A DNA stretch of 64,000 nucleotides from assembly GCA_944739405.2 (NCBI GenBank), contig OX123197.2, forward strand, positions 57,450,047 through 57,514,046, read 5' to 3'. How positions within the stretch are numbered: position 1 is the stretch's first letter; every line of letters begins with the position of its first letter. Source of the DNA: Euclidia mi. Its lineage: Eukaryota > Arthropoda > Insecta > Lepidoptera > Erebidae. The notes beneath the pieces are model-generated. The model did not search any database. It was not told the origin of the DNA and worked only from the letters and a program-made list of their open reading frames with translations. Both the position numbers and the translations under genes were made by a program. This document shows positions 1 to 10,560 of the stretch, in pieces.

Positions 1-470
1 TATTACCTTAAATATGAATATATTTAATTTTGTTTGGCAGATATTTGATTAACTAAACAGGGTTACCAGATTGGGATTAGACGGTCGTATGTAGATAAAA
101 GAGTACTATTTTTTAGAGTTACAATCTATATGTAATTACGTCAGCCCCGTTGTAACATTTGTTGTGAAAAGCCCGCTTCCCACTGTGCTTAGTTTTGAGG
201 ACGGACGCGCGCGGCACCTTTGAATTTACTCGACTCGCGGTATAACTTAAAAGAGGTAAGCGCGTCTGTCCGTAATATTATTCAACTTTTTAAGATAAAT
301 AAACTTTGAAACTAACTTAGCGGCATTATTCTCGAGACTAGGTAATAAGTTAGGTAGGTAAGTCCTAGAATCATTAATTTGACATGTAACTGTTCTATTT
401 CAGTTTCAATAGAAATTCTAATACATAGGTTACATACCTAATACATAGGTATGTATATCACTACATATCA
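1..470. other. No recognised feature
   Basis: I see no coding similarity or structured repeat here. The stretch is AT-rich, with one short GC-rich patch at about 190-245. It may include flanking DNA or the very 3' end of the LINE that follows on the minus strand. Confidence 0.4.
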
Positions 471-641
471 TGGATGTAATGGAAGAACTAAATAACTCAG
501 ATTTTGGCCAAATTGACCTTTTACCATTTTCGTGAACCCCAAAATGTGCCGCATCTTTTGGTCTAACAAATTAACATTCTTATATCTTAACCCAGTCCAA
601 AAACAAAGCCATTTTTGTGTTTCAATTGTAGAACTTGATAC

Positions 642-1394
642 TTGATGGCATGGGCTGTTTCCGCAACTCCACGTCTTGGCGTGTATTTTGCGTGCGGGTG
701 GGAATGGTGTCGTCATTCGAGCCACCCCAGCTCTTCGAGGAAGGCCAGCAGACTCTTGATGTGGCCCACTGCTTCCCTTAGTGTGCTGTATCTGGACAGG
801 TACTGCTGCTTGTACTGTGCGACCTCAGGGCAGTCAAGGAGCAGGTGGGCTGCCGTCTCGTCTGCTACCATACAGGCCCTGCACAGCGGGCTGTCGGTGA
901 TACCTACAGTAAATAGGTGTTTATTAAAGAATCCGTGTCCTGTGTAGGCAGCTGTGACTGTCCGCAGTTGTTGTTTGGACAGCCGGAGGATTTGTTTGGC
1001 TATCTTACCGTCTACTGCGGGAAGAGCCTCCTTGGCCTACCTACATGTTTAAATACCAATCCAGGACTGGTTGTGTTGGGTCCTGGTCCTATTTCTTATC
1101 AGGTTGCGATAAAAACCAGAAGGGAGGGGAAGAATGGGCTCGGGTCCCACCACCTCTAAAGTGGCCCCTCTTCTGGCAAGTACGTCGGCTGCGTCATTCC
1201 CTCTTGAGCCACTGTGGCCCTTGATCCGTTGCGGTGATAATTTGTTTTGTTTACCTACCTCTGTTTGTTTCTGGTGGCATTCAAGCGTGAGTGCCGAGGT
1301 GATATGGCTTTTGAGGGCTGAGAGGACAGCCTTACTTTCTGAGAGGATCCTAATGGATCGTTCCCTTACCTCACGTGCCAGCTGGGGCAGCTAG
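642..1394 (-). pseudogene. RNase H C-terminal half and cysteine-rich tail of the LINE ORF2
   Basis: Continuing on the minus strand after the stop at 1,371, another frame reads SIRILSESKAVLSAL and RIKGHSGSRGNDAADVLARR, the last helix region of RNase H with its conserved His and Asp. Further on is YTGHGFFNKHLF followed by SPLCRACMVADETAAHLLLDC, the C-x2-C-x-H-x-C tail typical of RNase H-bearing LINEs. The reading ends near the stop after FLEELGWLE at about 720. This confirms that the element runs toward lower coordinates. Confidence 0.85.
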
Positions 1395-2887
1395 GATTAT
1401 GCCAAAACATTCGGCCTGGTAGACCCTGTTGTAGGCTCCCAGCGGTGCTGCGATGTTGATGTTTAGGTCTCCGGAGAATACTCCTGAACCCGTACCTGTA
1501 TCCGTCTTAGACCCATCTGCAAAGATCGTGAGCTCGATGTGGTTAACAATTCCTTCGTGTAGATCCTCGTACAGTTGGATTTTGTATTTCTTGTCTAACA
1601 GAAATTGTTTCGATATTCGGTCGCCAATGGCTTGTGTGAGAGGAACTTTTTTAAAGAGTGTATTTAAGTTGCTAGTGTGCGGTGTGTTAGTGTCTTTCCA
1701 GAGCTTCAGAGCTCTTAGCCGGACCGCCAACATCGTTGTTTCCTGTTGTATAAACAGGTGCAGTGGAGGCAGGTCCAGCAACACTTCGAGTGCCGCTATA
1801 GGTGTAGTTTTCATACAGCCCGTGGCCGCTAGGCATGCAAGTTTTTGAAGCTTTTGAAGCTTGTTGACGGCCGTTGTTAGGTTAGTCCGAGGCCACCACA
1901 CTACTGCGCCGTAGCTTATCATCGGACGTATTATTGTCTTATAGAGCCATAAGACAATTTTGGCGGATAGGCCCCAGCGTTTACCTATTATCTTCTTGCA
2001 CTTCCAGAAGACGATGCTGGCTTTATTGAGCTTATTTTCCATGTGGCTGTTCCATGTCAATTTGCTGTCAAGTGTGACACCCAAGTAGTTTACCTGGGTA
2101 GACAGCTTGAGCTCTGTATTAAATAAACTGCGCAGTCGGTAAGTACCCAGCGCGCGTTTGTGTGTGAACATAACTAGTTCGGTCTTGGTCGGGTTTACTG
2201 ATAATTCGTACTCATTACACCACCACTCTTCTATGCGTAGAGCCTGTTGGGTAAGGTCGTACACTGTACTAGTTACCTTACCTGAGGTGAGAATGGTCAG
2301 AACATCTGCATATCCTATTGTGTAGAAGTATCTCGCGTTGAGTTTGTCTATGAGTTCATTGATGAATAAGTTCCACAATAGCGGGGAGAGAACACCGCCC
2401 TGCGGGCAACCTTTAGTTATCAAGGCTGTCTGGGTGTCGCCGTGCAGGCGCACTACCCTTTTGCTGAGCATGTTTTGGATCCACTGTATGAGCATCTGAT
2501 CCGCACCATGTCTGGCTAGGGCGTTGCTTATGCTGGAGAAGTTTGTCTTGTCAAAGGCTCCTTCTATGTCAATGAAGGTGCCCAGACAGATGCTTTTTTG
2601 TTGTATAGCAGCTTCTATCTGGTTCACGACCGATGTAAGGCCGATTCCGTCGAATTCCCTGAGCTGTATGCATGTTGGTTGGCATGTAGGGGTAGGTGCT
2701 TAAGTGCCCAACTTCTTAATTCCCTCTCGCAGAGCCTTTCCAAGGCTTTAAGCATGAATGAGGTCAGGCTTATTGGTCTGAAGGACTTTGCATTGGTGTA
2801 GTCTGTTTTGCCTCGTTTTGGTATGAAAATTAGTTTGACTTCCCTCCAACTCTTCGGTAAATATCTAAGGGCCAGGCTAGCCCTCAT
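1371..2887 (-). pseudogene. LINE reverse transcriptase, frameshifted and catalytically mutated
   Basis: The RT fingers and palm can be followed across two frames. The first has SWREVKLIFIPKRGK and the SFRPISL motif. After a one-base shift near 2,630 come FIDIEGAFDKT (first catalytic Asp), GCPQGGVLSPLLW, then IGYADVLTIL. The last motif should be Y/FADD: the second catalytic aspartate is replaced by valine (about 2,305), so the polymerase would be inactive even with its frame intact. After the thumb the frame enters RNase H (IFADGSKTDTG, then YQAECFGI) and stops at 1,371. RT identity is certain; the clade is inferred. Confidence 0.9.
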
Positions 2888-2992
2888 GATTGCCAGAAGT
2901 CTTTTACGGACAGGTTCACCCCCCCATTGTAATAACCCTGGGAAGATGCCGTCCAGTCCGGCTGCTTTGAAGGGATGGAAGCTATCGATGGC

Positions 2993-3549
2993 CTATCGGA
3001 GTTTTTTTTCTGTGACCACGGTGTTTGCGTGTCTCCACGCGTGTTCGGTCGCCACTGTTGGTGTATCGTGCCACGTTATTACCGGGGTGAGGACGCAGCC
3101 TAGGAAGTGTGTTTCGAGTAGGACGCGTCTTGTCTCCTCCTCCGATGTGGTGTATGTGTTATCCGGTTTACGGAGAGTACCTGGTGCAACCATTGGTTGC
3201 TGAGCCAGTTGTTTCCTTACCCGGTTGGCTTGTTGACAAGATTCAATGCTCCCACAGAATTTCCTCCATCCCATGGTGCGTCTGAATCTGAGGCATTTCT
3301 TGTAGCTTGATTTGGCCGCTTTATAAGCGTCCCAATCTTCGTCTGCACTTGTGTTCATTGCCCTGTTTAGAGCCCTTCTTACTTTCTTGCGCTTGCGTTC
3401 AAGCTCAGCGCCCCACCAGGGTTATTTACCTGGGCTTGAGGGTAGAGTGGTTTCTGGGCAGGCTGCGTGGTAGCTTTCTAGCATCGACTGCGTCAGTGTA
3501 TATACCTGCTCGTCGATCTGTTCATTGTCATCCAGTACCGTCGGCGTAG
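2993..3549 (-). pseudogene. LINE ORF2 linker between endonuclease and RT
   Basis: The minus-strand translation contains PWWGAELERKRKKVRRALN followed by a basic helical stretch (KAAKSSYKKCLR). This is the usual start of the segment between AP endonuclease and RT in R1/I-type LINEs. A stop codon (near 3,427) precedes PWWG. The frame then runs to about 2,993 before breaking ahead of the RT. It has no independent function and belongs to the same dead ORF2 as the RT to its left. Confidence 0.75.
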
Positions 3550-3655
3550 CAGTAAGGGTAAGTTTCTCTTTAAGTAATTGGACATACTTTGCTTTTTTAA
3601 TTCAATTCAATTCAATTTTATTCAGAAGCAATTTACATTGTGTTGAACTTACATT

Positions 3656-3860
3656 AGCATGGAACATGTCATAAACAATTCAATAAAATAAAATAACAAT
3701 ATACATTAATATAGAAACATAATAAAATCATTAAAAACATATGTCAAGGTAAAAAATAGCATGGAACATGTCATAAACAATTCAATAAAATAAAATAACA
3801 ATATACATTAATATAGAAACATAATTAAATCATTAAAAACACATGTCAAGATAAAATTGA
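3656..3860. repeat. Tandem duplication of 102 bp in the LINE 3' UTR
   Basis: The segment beginning AGCATGGAACATGTC at 3,656 recurs at 3,758 with only a few substitutions through about 3,860. It lies in the 3' UTR of the minus-strand LINE. Duplicated 3' UTR blocks also occur in another LINE of this window, at 60,878. Confidence 0.8.
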
Positions 3861-3989
3861 AAAATAAACAAAAGAAAATCATAACCAAGGATGTAAATTA
3901 TTATAATAAATAATATTTCACAAAATGTAAGATTTCATAATAAATATATTAATTCTTTCATATATCTCTATCTAGCATCTATCTCTATT

Positions 3990-4456
3990 TTATAAATTGT
4001 CAATTGAATAGAGATATTTTTCTAATAGGAATGCCTTTAGCTTCGCCTTAAATGATCCTGTGTATAGTGCGTTTTTTAATTCAATTGGTAGTCTATTAAA
4101 TATCTTAACCGCCTGATATTGCGAACTGTGCTTAATTATATTCAAATGTGGCACAAACCCAATTTCAAAGTCTTTCCTACGTGTTTTTTCCCTTTTCAGC
4201 CTATCCTCATGTGTTTCATATTTAAAGATATATTTTTTAAAGTGCATAATAGTACAAATATATACAGGCCAGGTACTGTGAGAATACCCAGTTCTTTAAA
4301 GTGTGGCTGGCAGGTCTCTCGTTGAGAAATGCGAACACTGGTGCGAATTGCTCTCTTTTGAATTATGAATGCCCTTTCACAGTTGAAGTTGTAACTATTG
4401 CCCCAGAACTGTATACTGTATCTTAATTTAGACTCAATTAGGGCGTGATACACCAA
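3990..4456 (-). pseudogene. LINE ORF2 C-terminal domain (broken)
   Basis: The minus strand reads YHALIESKLRYSIQFWGN, IIQKRAIRTSV and FKELGILTVPGLYIF. After a frameshift near 4,230 it continues with FVPHLNIIKHSSQY, VKIFNRLPIELKN and the end LEKYLYSIDNL. This is the conserved region after the RT in Jockey/CR1-like LINEs. It ends about 390 bases before the 3' tail, leaving a plausible 3' UTR. Confidence 0.8.
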
Positions 4457-4732
4457 TTTTAGGTCTTTTACACTTACTTCATCTCTTAAAGATTTTAAGG
4501 CTTAGCAAGCAGATGATATGTATGAATCCAATACTAATAGTTCCTTTTTCCAGTTTAACTGTTCATCTAAATGTATTCCAAGAAACTTTACTTCTTTAAC
4601 TAAATCTAATTTAACTCCATTTATTTCAATGTCTATAGTATCTTGGTTACGTGCAGTTGTTTAAATAGCATTATATTTGTCTTATTTACGTTTATTGTGA
4701 GTTTTTTTTACCGTAAACCAAGAGTAAAAAAT

Positions 4733-5570
4733 TTATAAGGCCGAATTTACTTTATCAGTAAGAGTTTGGATGTCAGTTGACGTAGCTATAGCATTGGTGT
4801 CATCCGCAAAAACTACCAATTGTATATCAGGCATTATTGTGCTAATGTAGTTAATAAGATCATTTGTAAATAATATAAATAAAATAGGGCCCAAAATTGA
4901 TCCTTGTGGGGCTCCAGACTTAATGTTTAACATAGTTCACCTATTGGCTTTTTTTATCTGTTATTTTGTGTACCACTAACTTCGACAAACATTTTCCTAT
5001 TGTTTAAATATGATGAGAAGATCTGTAGGGCTGTGCCTCTTATTCCATAATATACCATTTTTGTAAGGAGTAATTTATAATCAATGGTATAGAAAGCAGA
5101 GCTCAAATCTAAAAAGATACCAGCTACCCTTAGTTTTTTATTTATATTGTCCATTATATCGCCTATCAAGGTCATATAGAGATAGCATCTCCTGTTCCTA
5201 CATATTTTTGATAACCAAATTGTCTGGGATTGATTATTTTGTTAGCATTAAGATGAGTATTTAGTCGGTCTTTCAATATTCTTTCATATAGTTTCGAGAG
5301 TGTGGGTAACAAAGAAATAGGCCTATAGTTTTTCGAATCTGATTTTTTGCCTTTTTTATAAATGGGTATAATTCTAGCTATTTTTAGTTGCTCGGGGAAG
5401 ATACCGTCCGAAATGCATTTATTATAGAAAGATGAAAGTGGCTCTGATAATATCTGTAAGTTATTCTTTATGATTGATATTGGAATTTCGTCATACCCGT
5501 ATGATTTCTTGTTTTGCATACTTGTGACAATTTTAGTAATTTCATTTGGGGTAGTAAGTCTAATGTCCAT
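4733..5570 (-). pseudogene. LINE reverse transcriptase core (broken)
   Basis: Three consecutive minus-strand pieces give a nearly complete RT. 5,570-5,172 has KSYGYDEIPISIIK, ARIIPIYKKGKKSD and NYRPISLLPTLSKLYERIL. 5,175-4,954 has AGIFLDLSSAF, with the first catalytic Asp. 4,933-4,733 has GAPQGSILGPILFILFTNDL and VVFADDTNAIA with an intact FADD box. The breaks at about 5,174 and 4,940 are a frameshift and stop codons. The motifs make RT certain; the breaks make it a pseudogene. Confidence 0.9.
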
Positions 5571-5870
5571 ATCATTTTCCTCTCTAGTCGTGCTCTGCTG
5601 TAGAAACGTTATAGCATTAAAACAATCTGAATTAGATGAAATACATTTATGGTCGAATTGATTTGCTAATACATTCGCTACTTCCTCCGGATTATCATTA
5701 TTTTGTTATTTACTTTTAGTCTGATATGCACTGTTTTTACCCTATTTGTACTTTTATTTATAACTTTCCAAATCTCCTTACTAAAATTTAGAGATTTATG
5801 GATTTTTTCACTTATTGTCAGTTTTTTGCCTTAGATATCACCCTTCTGTAAACTCTAATGTAATTATTTC

Positions 5871-6450
5871 TATACTGTAATATTTAGTTCTTCCGCACAC
5901 GAAAATATTTCAATGAAACTAGTCAAGCTGAAGGAAAACTAATTAACTTGAGCTACTTAATTCGGGCATTAATGAGCGTTCTTTCGTTTCTAAATAAGTA
6001 TTTTTATTTATTTCTTCTTCGAGAAAATATAAATTTATAAGAGATTCCAATCAAATAAATGTCAATAGGTGAAATTATTTAATATTTATATTTATAGTAT
6101 ATGCCCGTAAGCAAAGTTATCGTGCAATTCAGTAGTAAAAATTAGCGCGAAATAATGTTAACCTATATATCAACCATTATCAAAGTGTGCTCCGCGGAGC
6201 GCCAGGGCTCTACGAAGCATCTCTAGAGGCTCCACGACAATTTTGCTCCAATTAAAATAAAATTACTTAAATATAACTAAATCACTAGGTAGCAGAATAC
6301 AGCAAAATGATCGATTTAGATTCTAAACTCACTGCAACTTAAAGTAGTAGTACGTGCTATATGCTATGTTTTTACCGGCGATTTATTACAATCGGATAAT
6401 TATAGTATAAACAGATATACTATTATTAAACATATTACGTTACTAAGGTA
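5871..6450. other. AT-rich stretch, no gene seen
   Basis: No coding similarity. A GC-rich island at about 6,185-6,240 contains the palindromic core GCTCCGCGGAGC and resembles the end of a dispersed DNA element, but I could not find a partner repeat to define one. Confidence 0.3.
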
Positions 6451-6760
6451 GGCAGCGATAGCCTAGTGGAGATATCAACAGACTGCCATTCACAGGGTTC
6501 GGGTTAGAATTCTAGGCAGTAAATTTTCGAAGTAATGTGTTTAATTTGTTAATTGTGGCTTGCCCCGTGCCTCAGAGAGCAGCTCTTTAAGACTGGGTGG
6601 TGTCGACACCCCTCCCTACTTTTTTCTGACATCAAGATTTGATGTCTTGCAGCCACCGGTGCAGGCTAGGTTTCTTAAAGGCTTTAGTACCGTGGGCCAA
6701 ATCCATACGGAGCCTACTTTTTCATAGGTTATTTAGAAATCCGAAGAGTTAGGTTTAACT
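6451..6760 (+). mobile_element. tRNA-headed SINE
   Basis: The head GGCAGCGATAGCCTAGTGG resembles a pol III A box, and a B-box-like GGGTTCGGGTTAGAATTC follows at about 6,497. The body contains TTGCCCCGTGCCTC, which the SINE at 11.56-12.84 kb shares. The 3' end is uncertain (about 6,660-6,760). Confidence 0.6.
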
Positions 6761-7064
6761 TAAAAGCCAGCCATAGCGGCTGGTTAGCCGCTGTGGCTGG
6801 CTTTTGTAAACAACTGCAACTCTATTGAAACTGAACTGTCCTGCGATGCACTGCCTACACTACATGTCACTAAGAGAGCTATGAAAAGGACAATGCTAGG
6901 GATTTCGCTGATGGATAATTTCCGGTAGGAGATTATCCGGCAGAAGACCAAAGTAACTAACATAGTTCAGAGTTATAGCAAACTGAATGGAGGAAGTTAT
7001 GGTCTGTCGATTAAAAAGCGGGTTCTTAAATTAAGGCCATGCCTCAGCATGCGTAGTGTACATA

Positions 7065-7214
7065 TACCTGCTAGTACACTTAACTTGATATGGGCGAAAT
7101 GATAAATTTTGTATGTAGGTTAAATACTGTATTGTCCAAAATATTATCCAAAGAATACTTGATATTAATAACTGATAGATGAGAACGTGCGGAATGTTTG
7201 ATGACCGAATGCGT
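7065..7214 (-). repeat. LTR remnant (3' side) of degenerate BEL/Pao
   Basis: Starts ACCTGCTAGTACACTTAAC and ends GACCGAATGCGT. It matches 10,204-10,352 in the same orientation with roughly ten scattered differences. The adjoining coding frame (IIKWRQYKYAF) runs directly into it, so the DNA between RT and the 3' LTR was lost. Confidence 0.65.
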
Positions 7215-7458
7215 ACTTGTATTGTCTCCACTTGATAATTAGACTCTGTAAATCTTGTTGTAAATTTGGGACCCTGCACATGACATCATTTAAACTACAA
7301 CAGCTTGATGTTTTAGTTGACGCATTAGAAACAACTCGTAAGTTTGTAGTTGTTGATTCGTCACGTAGCACACAGTAATGAGGTAAATAATAGCTAGGTT
7401 TTATATTACCGACGTCATCGCCGGCGCCGGCGCCGCGTGTCATATGGCCTAACGACAA
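7215..7458 (-). pseudogene. BEL/Pao reverse transcriptase fragment
   Basis: The minus strand reads YYLPHYCVLRDESTTTNLRV then SLNDVMCRVPNLQQDL and IIKWRQYKYAF. These match the first RT blocks of BEL/Pao Pol, and the same positions occur in the intact copy (YYLCHHAVYKQ, SLNDLQMVGPNVQDS). The frame ends in the LTR remnant, so the catalytic palm is absent. Confidence 0.8.
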
Positions 7459-7709
7459 ATATTCATAAATAAATAATTTATATTGTTTTGCAATTTCTTT
7501 CTGCCTTGCAAATTTTCGTTCTAATTAATAAAATTGCGCTTTTGCTTTATATTTTGATTCGCCTATCTTCTCCTGATAATTCGGCTTAAATGGTATTCTA
7601 ACTTCATATTTGCCATCATGTCTCCTTAATTAAAGATAAATTTGATGATTCTGTGATATCCTCCACTTCCCTAAACCTTGTTATTGATGATAAATCGTTC
7701 AAAACTACG

Positions 7710-8399
7710 TTACAGTGGAATGTTTTGATATTGCCGCTCAAAATCCATCCCAATTGAGTTTGTTGCGCAGTGGGCAATGACCGAGTATGACCCATCAGCA
7801 GCTTTTATTTGAATCATTGCAGTTGGGAGTAAGACTTCAATTAGGTCGCCTTGCAGCAATACGTGACTGCTACCTTGCACTTGCATTGACGACGACGCGC
7901 GTTGACCCGAAACAGTGGACGGTGAACTTGTTTCCGGCCGCGTGCGGCGAGGTGTTATGTGATTAAGTTGAAACACCTCGTGCAATATTGAGTTATGGTC
8001 TTTATTGCAATCTTTGCATCTTTTTTCGGATTTACAAGGGGGACCATGATGATTGTAGAGACAATTATAGCAAAGATTATGTTTATCCAGAACGTTTTTC
8101 TTTACATGAGAAGGCATCCTCAAAAATTCTTGGCAATAATATGTTCCATGGTCGTTGCTATTGCAAACAACGCACCAATATTTACTATTCGTGAAATTTT
8201 TAACGCTTTTATTTCCTACATTGTTAGACGAAATTACTCGAGCGCTTGATGAAAATGAATTTTTGTGATACTTAGGTTTTTGATTAGTGTTAGATGCATG
8301 TTTTTCCGTAGCTTGATTCGTATCGTATGAATATGATTTTTGCCTGATATTGTCTTGTTTTCGCCGAGATGACTCTAAGGTTGTAAATTTTGTTTCCAA
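7710..8399 (-). pseudogene. BEL/Pao gag zinc knuckles and protease start
   Basis: The minus-strand ORF of about 229 codons has cysteine knuckles CVVCNSNDHGTYYC, then CYNCLYNHHGPPC and CKDCNKDHNSILHEVFQ, the knuckle array at the end of BEL/Pao Gag. Near its end AMIQIKAADGS leads to the protease region, where the expected D-x-GS motif reads HCATNS and is ruined. The preceding 400 bases (8,400-8,786) are decayed gag. Confidence 0.8.
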
Positions 8400-8786
8400 A
8401 AACTCTAAAACTCTTTTAAATTGCTTTATTTCTTTTAATAGCTCTTGGCTGCTTTACTAACTCCATGTAATCTTGATATGATTCAGTATCCAACTTTTGG
8501 GATAAAATATGGACTAATAGAGGGTCCCATGATTCTGTGTCAATTCCTAATTTTTTATTGCGTTTAAGCATTCATTGGTGACGTCATGAATGCGCTTGAT
8601 ACCATTGGCTGATTGTTGCTGTACGTTTGGGATATTCAAAAGTGTATTAGCATGAGCAGTAAAAATTTAACTAATATTGTCATGTCTGTTATTGAGTATA
8701 GACCAACCTATAGCATAATTATTTGAACTAATTTGTAAATGTTGTATTAATCTTTCAGGCTCTCCCCTAAGCTTGCTCTTAAGGAA

Positions 8787-9050
8787 CTATAATTTTTGAG
8801 CATCTGATAGAGATGGATTGCGGTGAATGGTTTCTGTAAAAAGATCTTTAAAAGAGATCCACTGACTATAGCTGCCGGTAAACATAGGTATGTCCATTTT
8901 TGGAGTATATTTTCCAATATGGGCGACAGACCACATCTTTTTATTAATAGCTTTTTTGAGATCGTTATAATGAGACTCATATTTAGAAAACTCCTGTTCA
9001 TATAACCTATTCGAGCCACCTAATTCTGCATCCAACTCCCAGTGTAATTT
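8787..9050 (-). pseudogene. BEL/Pao gag, DUF1759-like middle part
   Basis: The minus strand reads VIDKLHWELDAELGG, YESHYNDLKKAI, then IPMFTGSYSQWISFKDLF and IHRNPSLSDAQKL. The F-x-G-x3-W-x2-F-x-D-x-F pattern is typical of the DUF1759 segment of BEL/Pao Gag. The reading frame extends upstream to 9,158, but that extension is a GC-rich foreign insert, not gag. The end at 8,787 is a break within gag. Confidence 0.8.
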
Positions 9051-9369
9051 GTCAATAACTGTTGGGAATCGAACCCAACACCACCGCGCGAGAACATCAG
9101 CGGCGCGCGGCACCGATACACCGTACCAGTCGACGTCATCCGAACCGGTCGACGTCATCCGAACCGGTGGTCCGGCGCGCCTCGGGCGCGGTGGGGCGGC
9201 CGGCCGTCGCTTATTACCAGACCTGCACTCGCGAACACCACCGGCAATGGACGATCCTCTTATCTATATCGTGTTTTCCGGGATTTCGATTGTGATGTGA
9301 AGGCGTAAAATAAACCAGCAGAATAATACAGTCCACTTTTATTTAACGTCCCCTAGGACCCTAACAATA
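9051..9369. repeat. GC-rich insert in gag with tandem repeat and T-arm-like motif
   Basis: Contains GTTGGGAATCGAACCCAAC (complement of a tRNA T-arm/B-box-like motif) and a 19-bp tandem pair GTCGACGTCATCCGAACCG at about 9,128. The base composition is far more GC-rich than the surroundings. It may be the head of a minus-strand tRNA-derived SINE inserted in gag. Confidence 0.4.
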
Positions 9370-9894
9370 AAAGACCAACGAGATTGTAAATTGCTCAACA
9401 AGTCTTCTAACTCCCGCTTTTCCGAGACAAGGTCTATGTTGATATTAGATACCGCCCTCATATAAGCTTTGAAATTGCTCAACTGTTTTTTTCAACATAT
9501 TTTCAGTCTTGCTTGCGGTTACCCTATCTTGTTCTTGAGGATTCGGTATTACAAATGTTGGAGGTTTGAGCTTAAGCGTCTGGGGTCTCTCCTCTGCCCC
9601 AGCGCTCCTTGATGGCAAATAATTCTTAATCGTATCACGAATTTTCTGATATTGAGATTGGATAAATCCATGCCTTACACTTGCGAAATAATGCAGAGAT
9701 GCATCACCTATATTAACTAACGTGAGATAATTGTTATTGAATTGAGACCAATATTTATCTAATGTTTCTAAACGTCTTTGGATATACTCTGGGGTTTTAC
9801 GCTCGGCCCCGTCCTTTTTAAAGTGGGTAAAGAGCGCTTCGATCGCCACTGCGATCTTCTCCTGCTCAGAAAGAAGCTCTGCTACTCGCGACAT
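9370..9894 (-). pseudogene. BEL/Pao gag, N-terminal part
   Basis: Begins at an ATG (MSRVAELLSEQEKIAVAIEA) and reads a helical Gag N-terminus with RRLETLDKYWSQF, as in the start of BEL/Pao Gag. The frame stops at 9,445, but the next frame continues with LSNFKAYMRAVSNINIDLVS toward 9,370. A single frameshift near 9,470 has therefore broken it. It is followed downstream by the DUF1759-like piece. Confidence 0.7.
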
Positions 9895-10203
9895 GATAAT
9901 AAGTAGTAAAAAAGGAAAGATCTTACTTGATAAGCCTTTGTACTTGATAACAAAGGGTCACAGTGTGCCTTGATGCCACGTCACCCGGGTGTGGTAGATG
10001 TTTTGACGTGCTGCTGTGCGGCTTGATAGCACTAAAACTTGATCCTGATAATGTCTCTTACACACACTACGAGTCCTTGATAACGATAGAGCCTGCTGGC
10101 ACTGTCCACGTGTATAAATTCAGGACCGGAACACGAACACGTGCACTTAATTCGCGTTAATATCCCGCTTTACGGAAAGCTACGAAGGACTATATATACA
10201 GAA

Positions 10204-10352
10204 ACCTGCTCGTACACTTAACTTGATATAGGCGAAATGATAAACTTTGTATGTATGTTAAATACTGTATTGTCTAAAATATTATCCAAAGAACACTTGA
10301 TATTAATGACTGATAGATGAGAACGCGCGGAATGCTTGATGACCGAATGCGT
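10204..10352 (-). repeat. LTR remnant (5' side) of degenerate BEL/Pao
   Basis: Direct repeat of 7,065-7,214. It lies upstream (in minus-strand sense) of the gag start near 9,894, with about 310 bases of leader between them. Confidence 0.65.
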
Positions 10353-10414
10353 TCTGAACTTATTACTAATTATTTAAAGTTTCAAAGTAAACAAAATGAT
10401 GATGATGCAGTTTG

Positions 10415-10560
10415 ACGCCGTTTCGCAATTATGTCGAGCGTAGCTCGTACACGTAGTGTTGGCCGTCAGAAAGGGTCTTGTGGCATACCCTGGAGAGGCC
10501 CACCTCTAGGAGTGATAGGCTGATGAAATGAGTTAAATTAGAAGAAGAAGTTAATATTAT
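10415..10560 (+). mobile_element. RTE-like 3' end fragment
   Basis: Ends with AGGAGTGATAGGCTGATGAAATG, a variant of the RTE 3' signature seen at 52,540-52,575. Only this short tail is present. No coding part was recognised. Confidence 0.4.

Larger units (their letters stand above)
471..3595 (-). mobile_element. 5'-truncated LINE with RNase H domain (I/R1/LOA-like)
   Basis: Read on the minus strand, the order is: end of the linker after the endonuclease, reverse transcriptase, RNase H, and a C-terminal cysteine/histidine motif. An RNase H after the RT is known from I, LOA, Tad and some R1-like LINEs, so I place it in that group without naming a family. No AP endonuclease domain is visible upstream; the copy appears 5' truncated near 3,595, where the 3' tail of the next LINE begins. 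Several frameshifts and stops show that it is dead. The 3' end is not marked by a clear poly(A), so the left boundary is approximate. Confidence 0.8.
3596..5870 (-). mobile_element. Decayed LINE, Jockey/CR1-like
   Basis: A minus-strand LINE with RT and C-terminal domain, ending at a 3' tail of ATTGAATTG-type repeats at about 3,597-3,625. The 5' limit lies near 5,870, where the translation EIWKVINKSTNR (the linker before RT) fades; no endonuclease is visible, so the copy is 5' truncated. Stops and frameshifts split the coding region into at least five pieces. The C-terminal motifs (QKRAIR, FKELGILTVPGLYI) are those of Jockey/CR1-type elements and also appear in the nested fragment at 11.6-12.5 kb. 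The exact clade is not settled. Confidence 0.8.
7065..10352 (-). mobile_element. Degenerate BEL/Pao LTR retrotransposon
   Basis: Minus-strand gag and pol fragments lie in the right order between two direct repeats of about 150 bp (7,065-7,214 and 10,204-10,352). I read these repeats as remnants of the 3' and 5' LTRs. From right to left the contents are gag N-terminal part, gag middle, zinc knuckles with the start of the protease, and a short RT piece that runs straight into the left LTR repeat. Most of pol (rest of RT, RNase H, integrase) has been deleted. Its family differs from the intact BEL/Pao copy at 32.7-39.3 kb. Many frameshifts make it inactive. Confidence 0.75.

Noticed and set aside
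1453..1848. Plus-strand ORF of 131 codons
   Set aside because: It is the antisense of the LINE reverse transcriptase/RNase H region.
8787..9158. Gag ORF starting at 9,158
   Set aside because: The first 35 or so codons are a GC-rich insert; true gag similarity starts at about 9,050.
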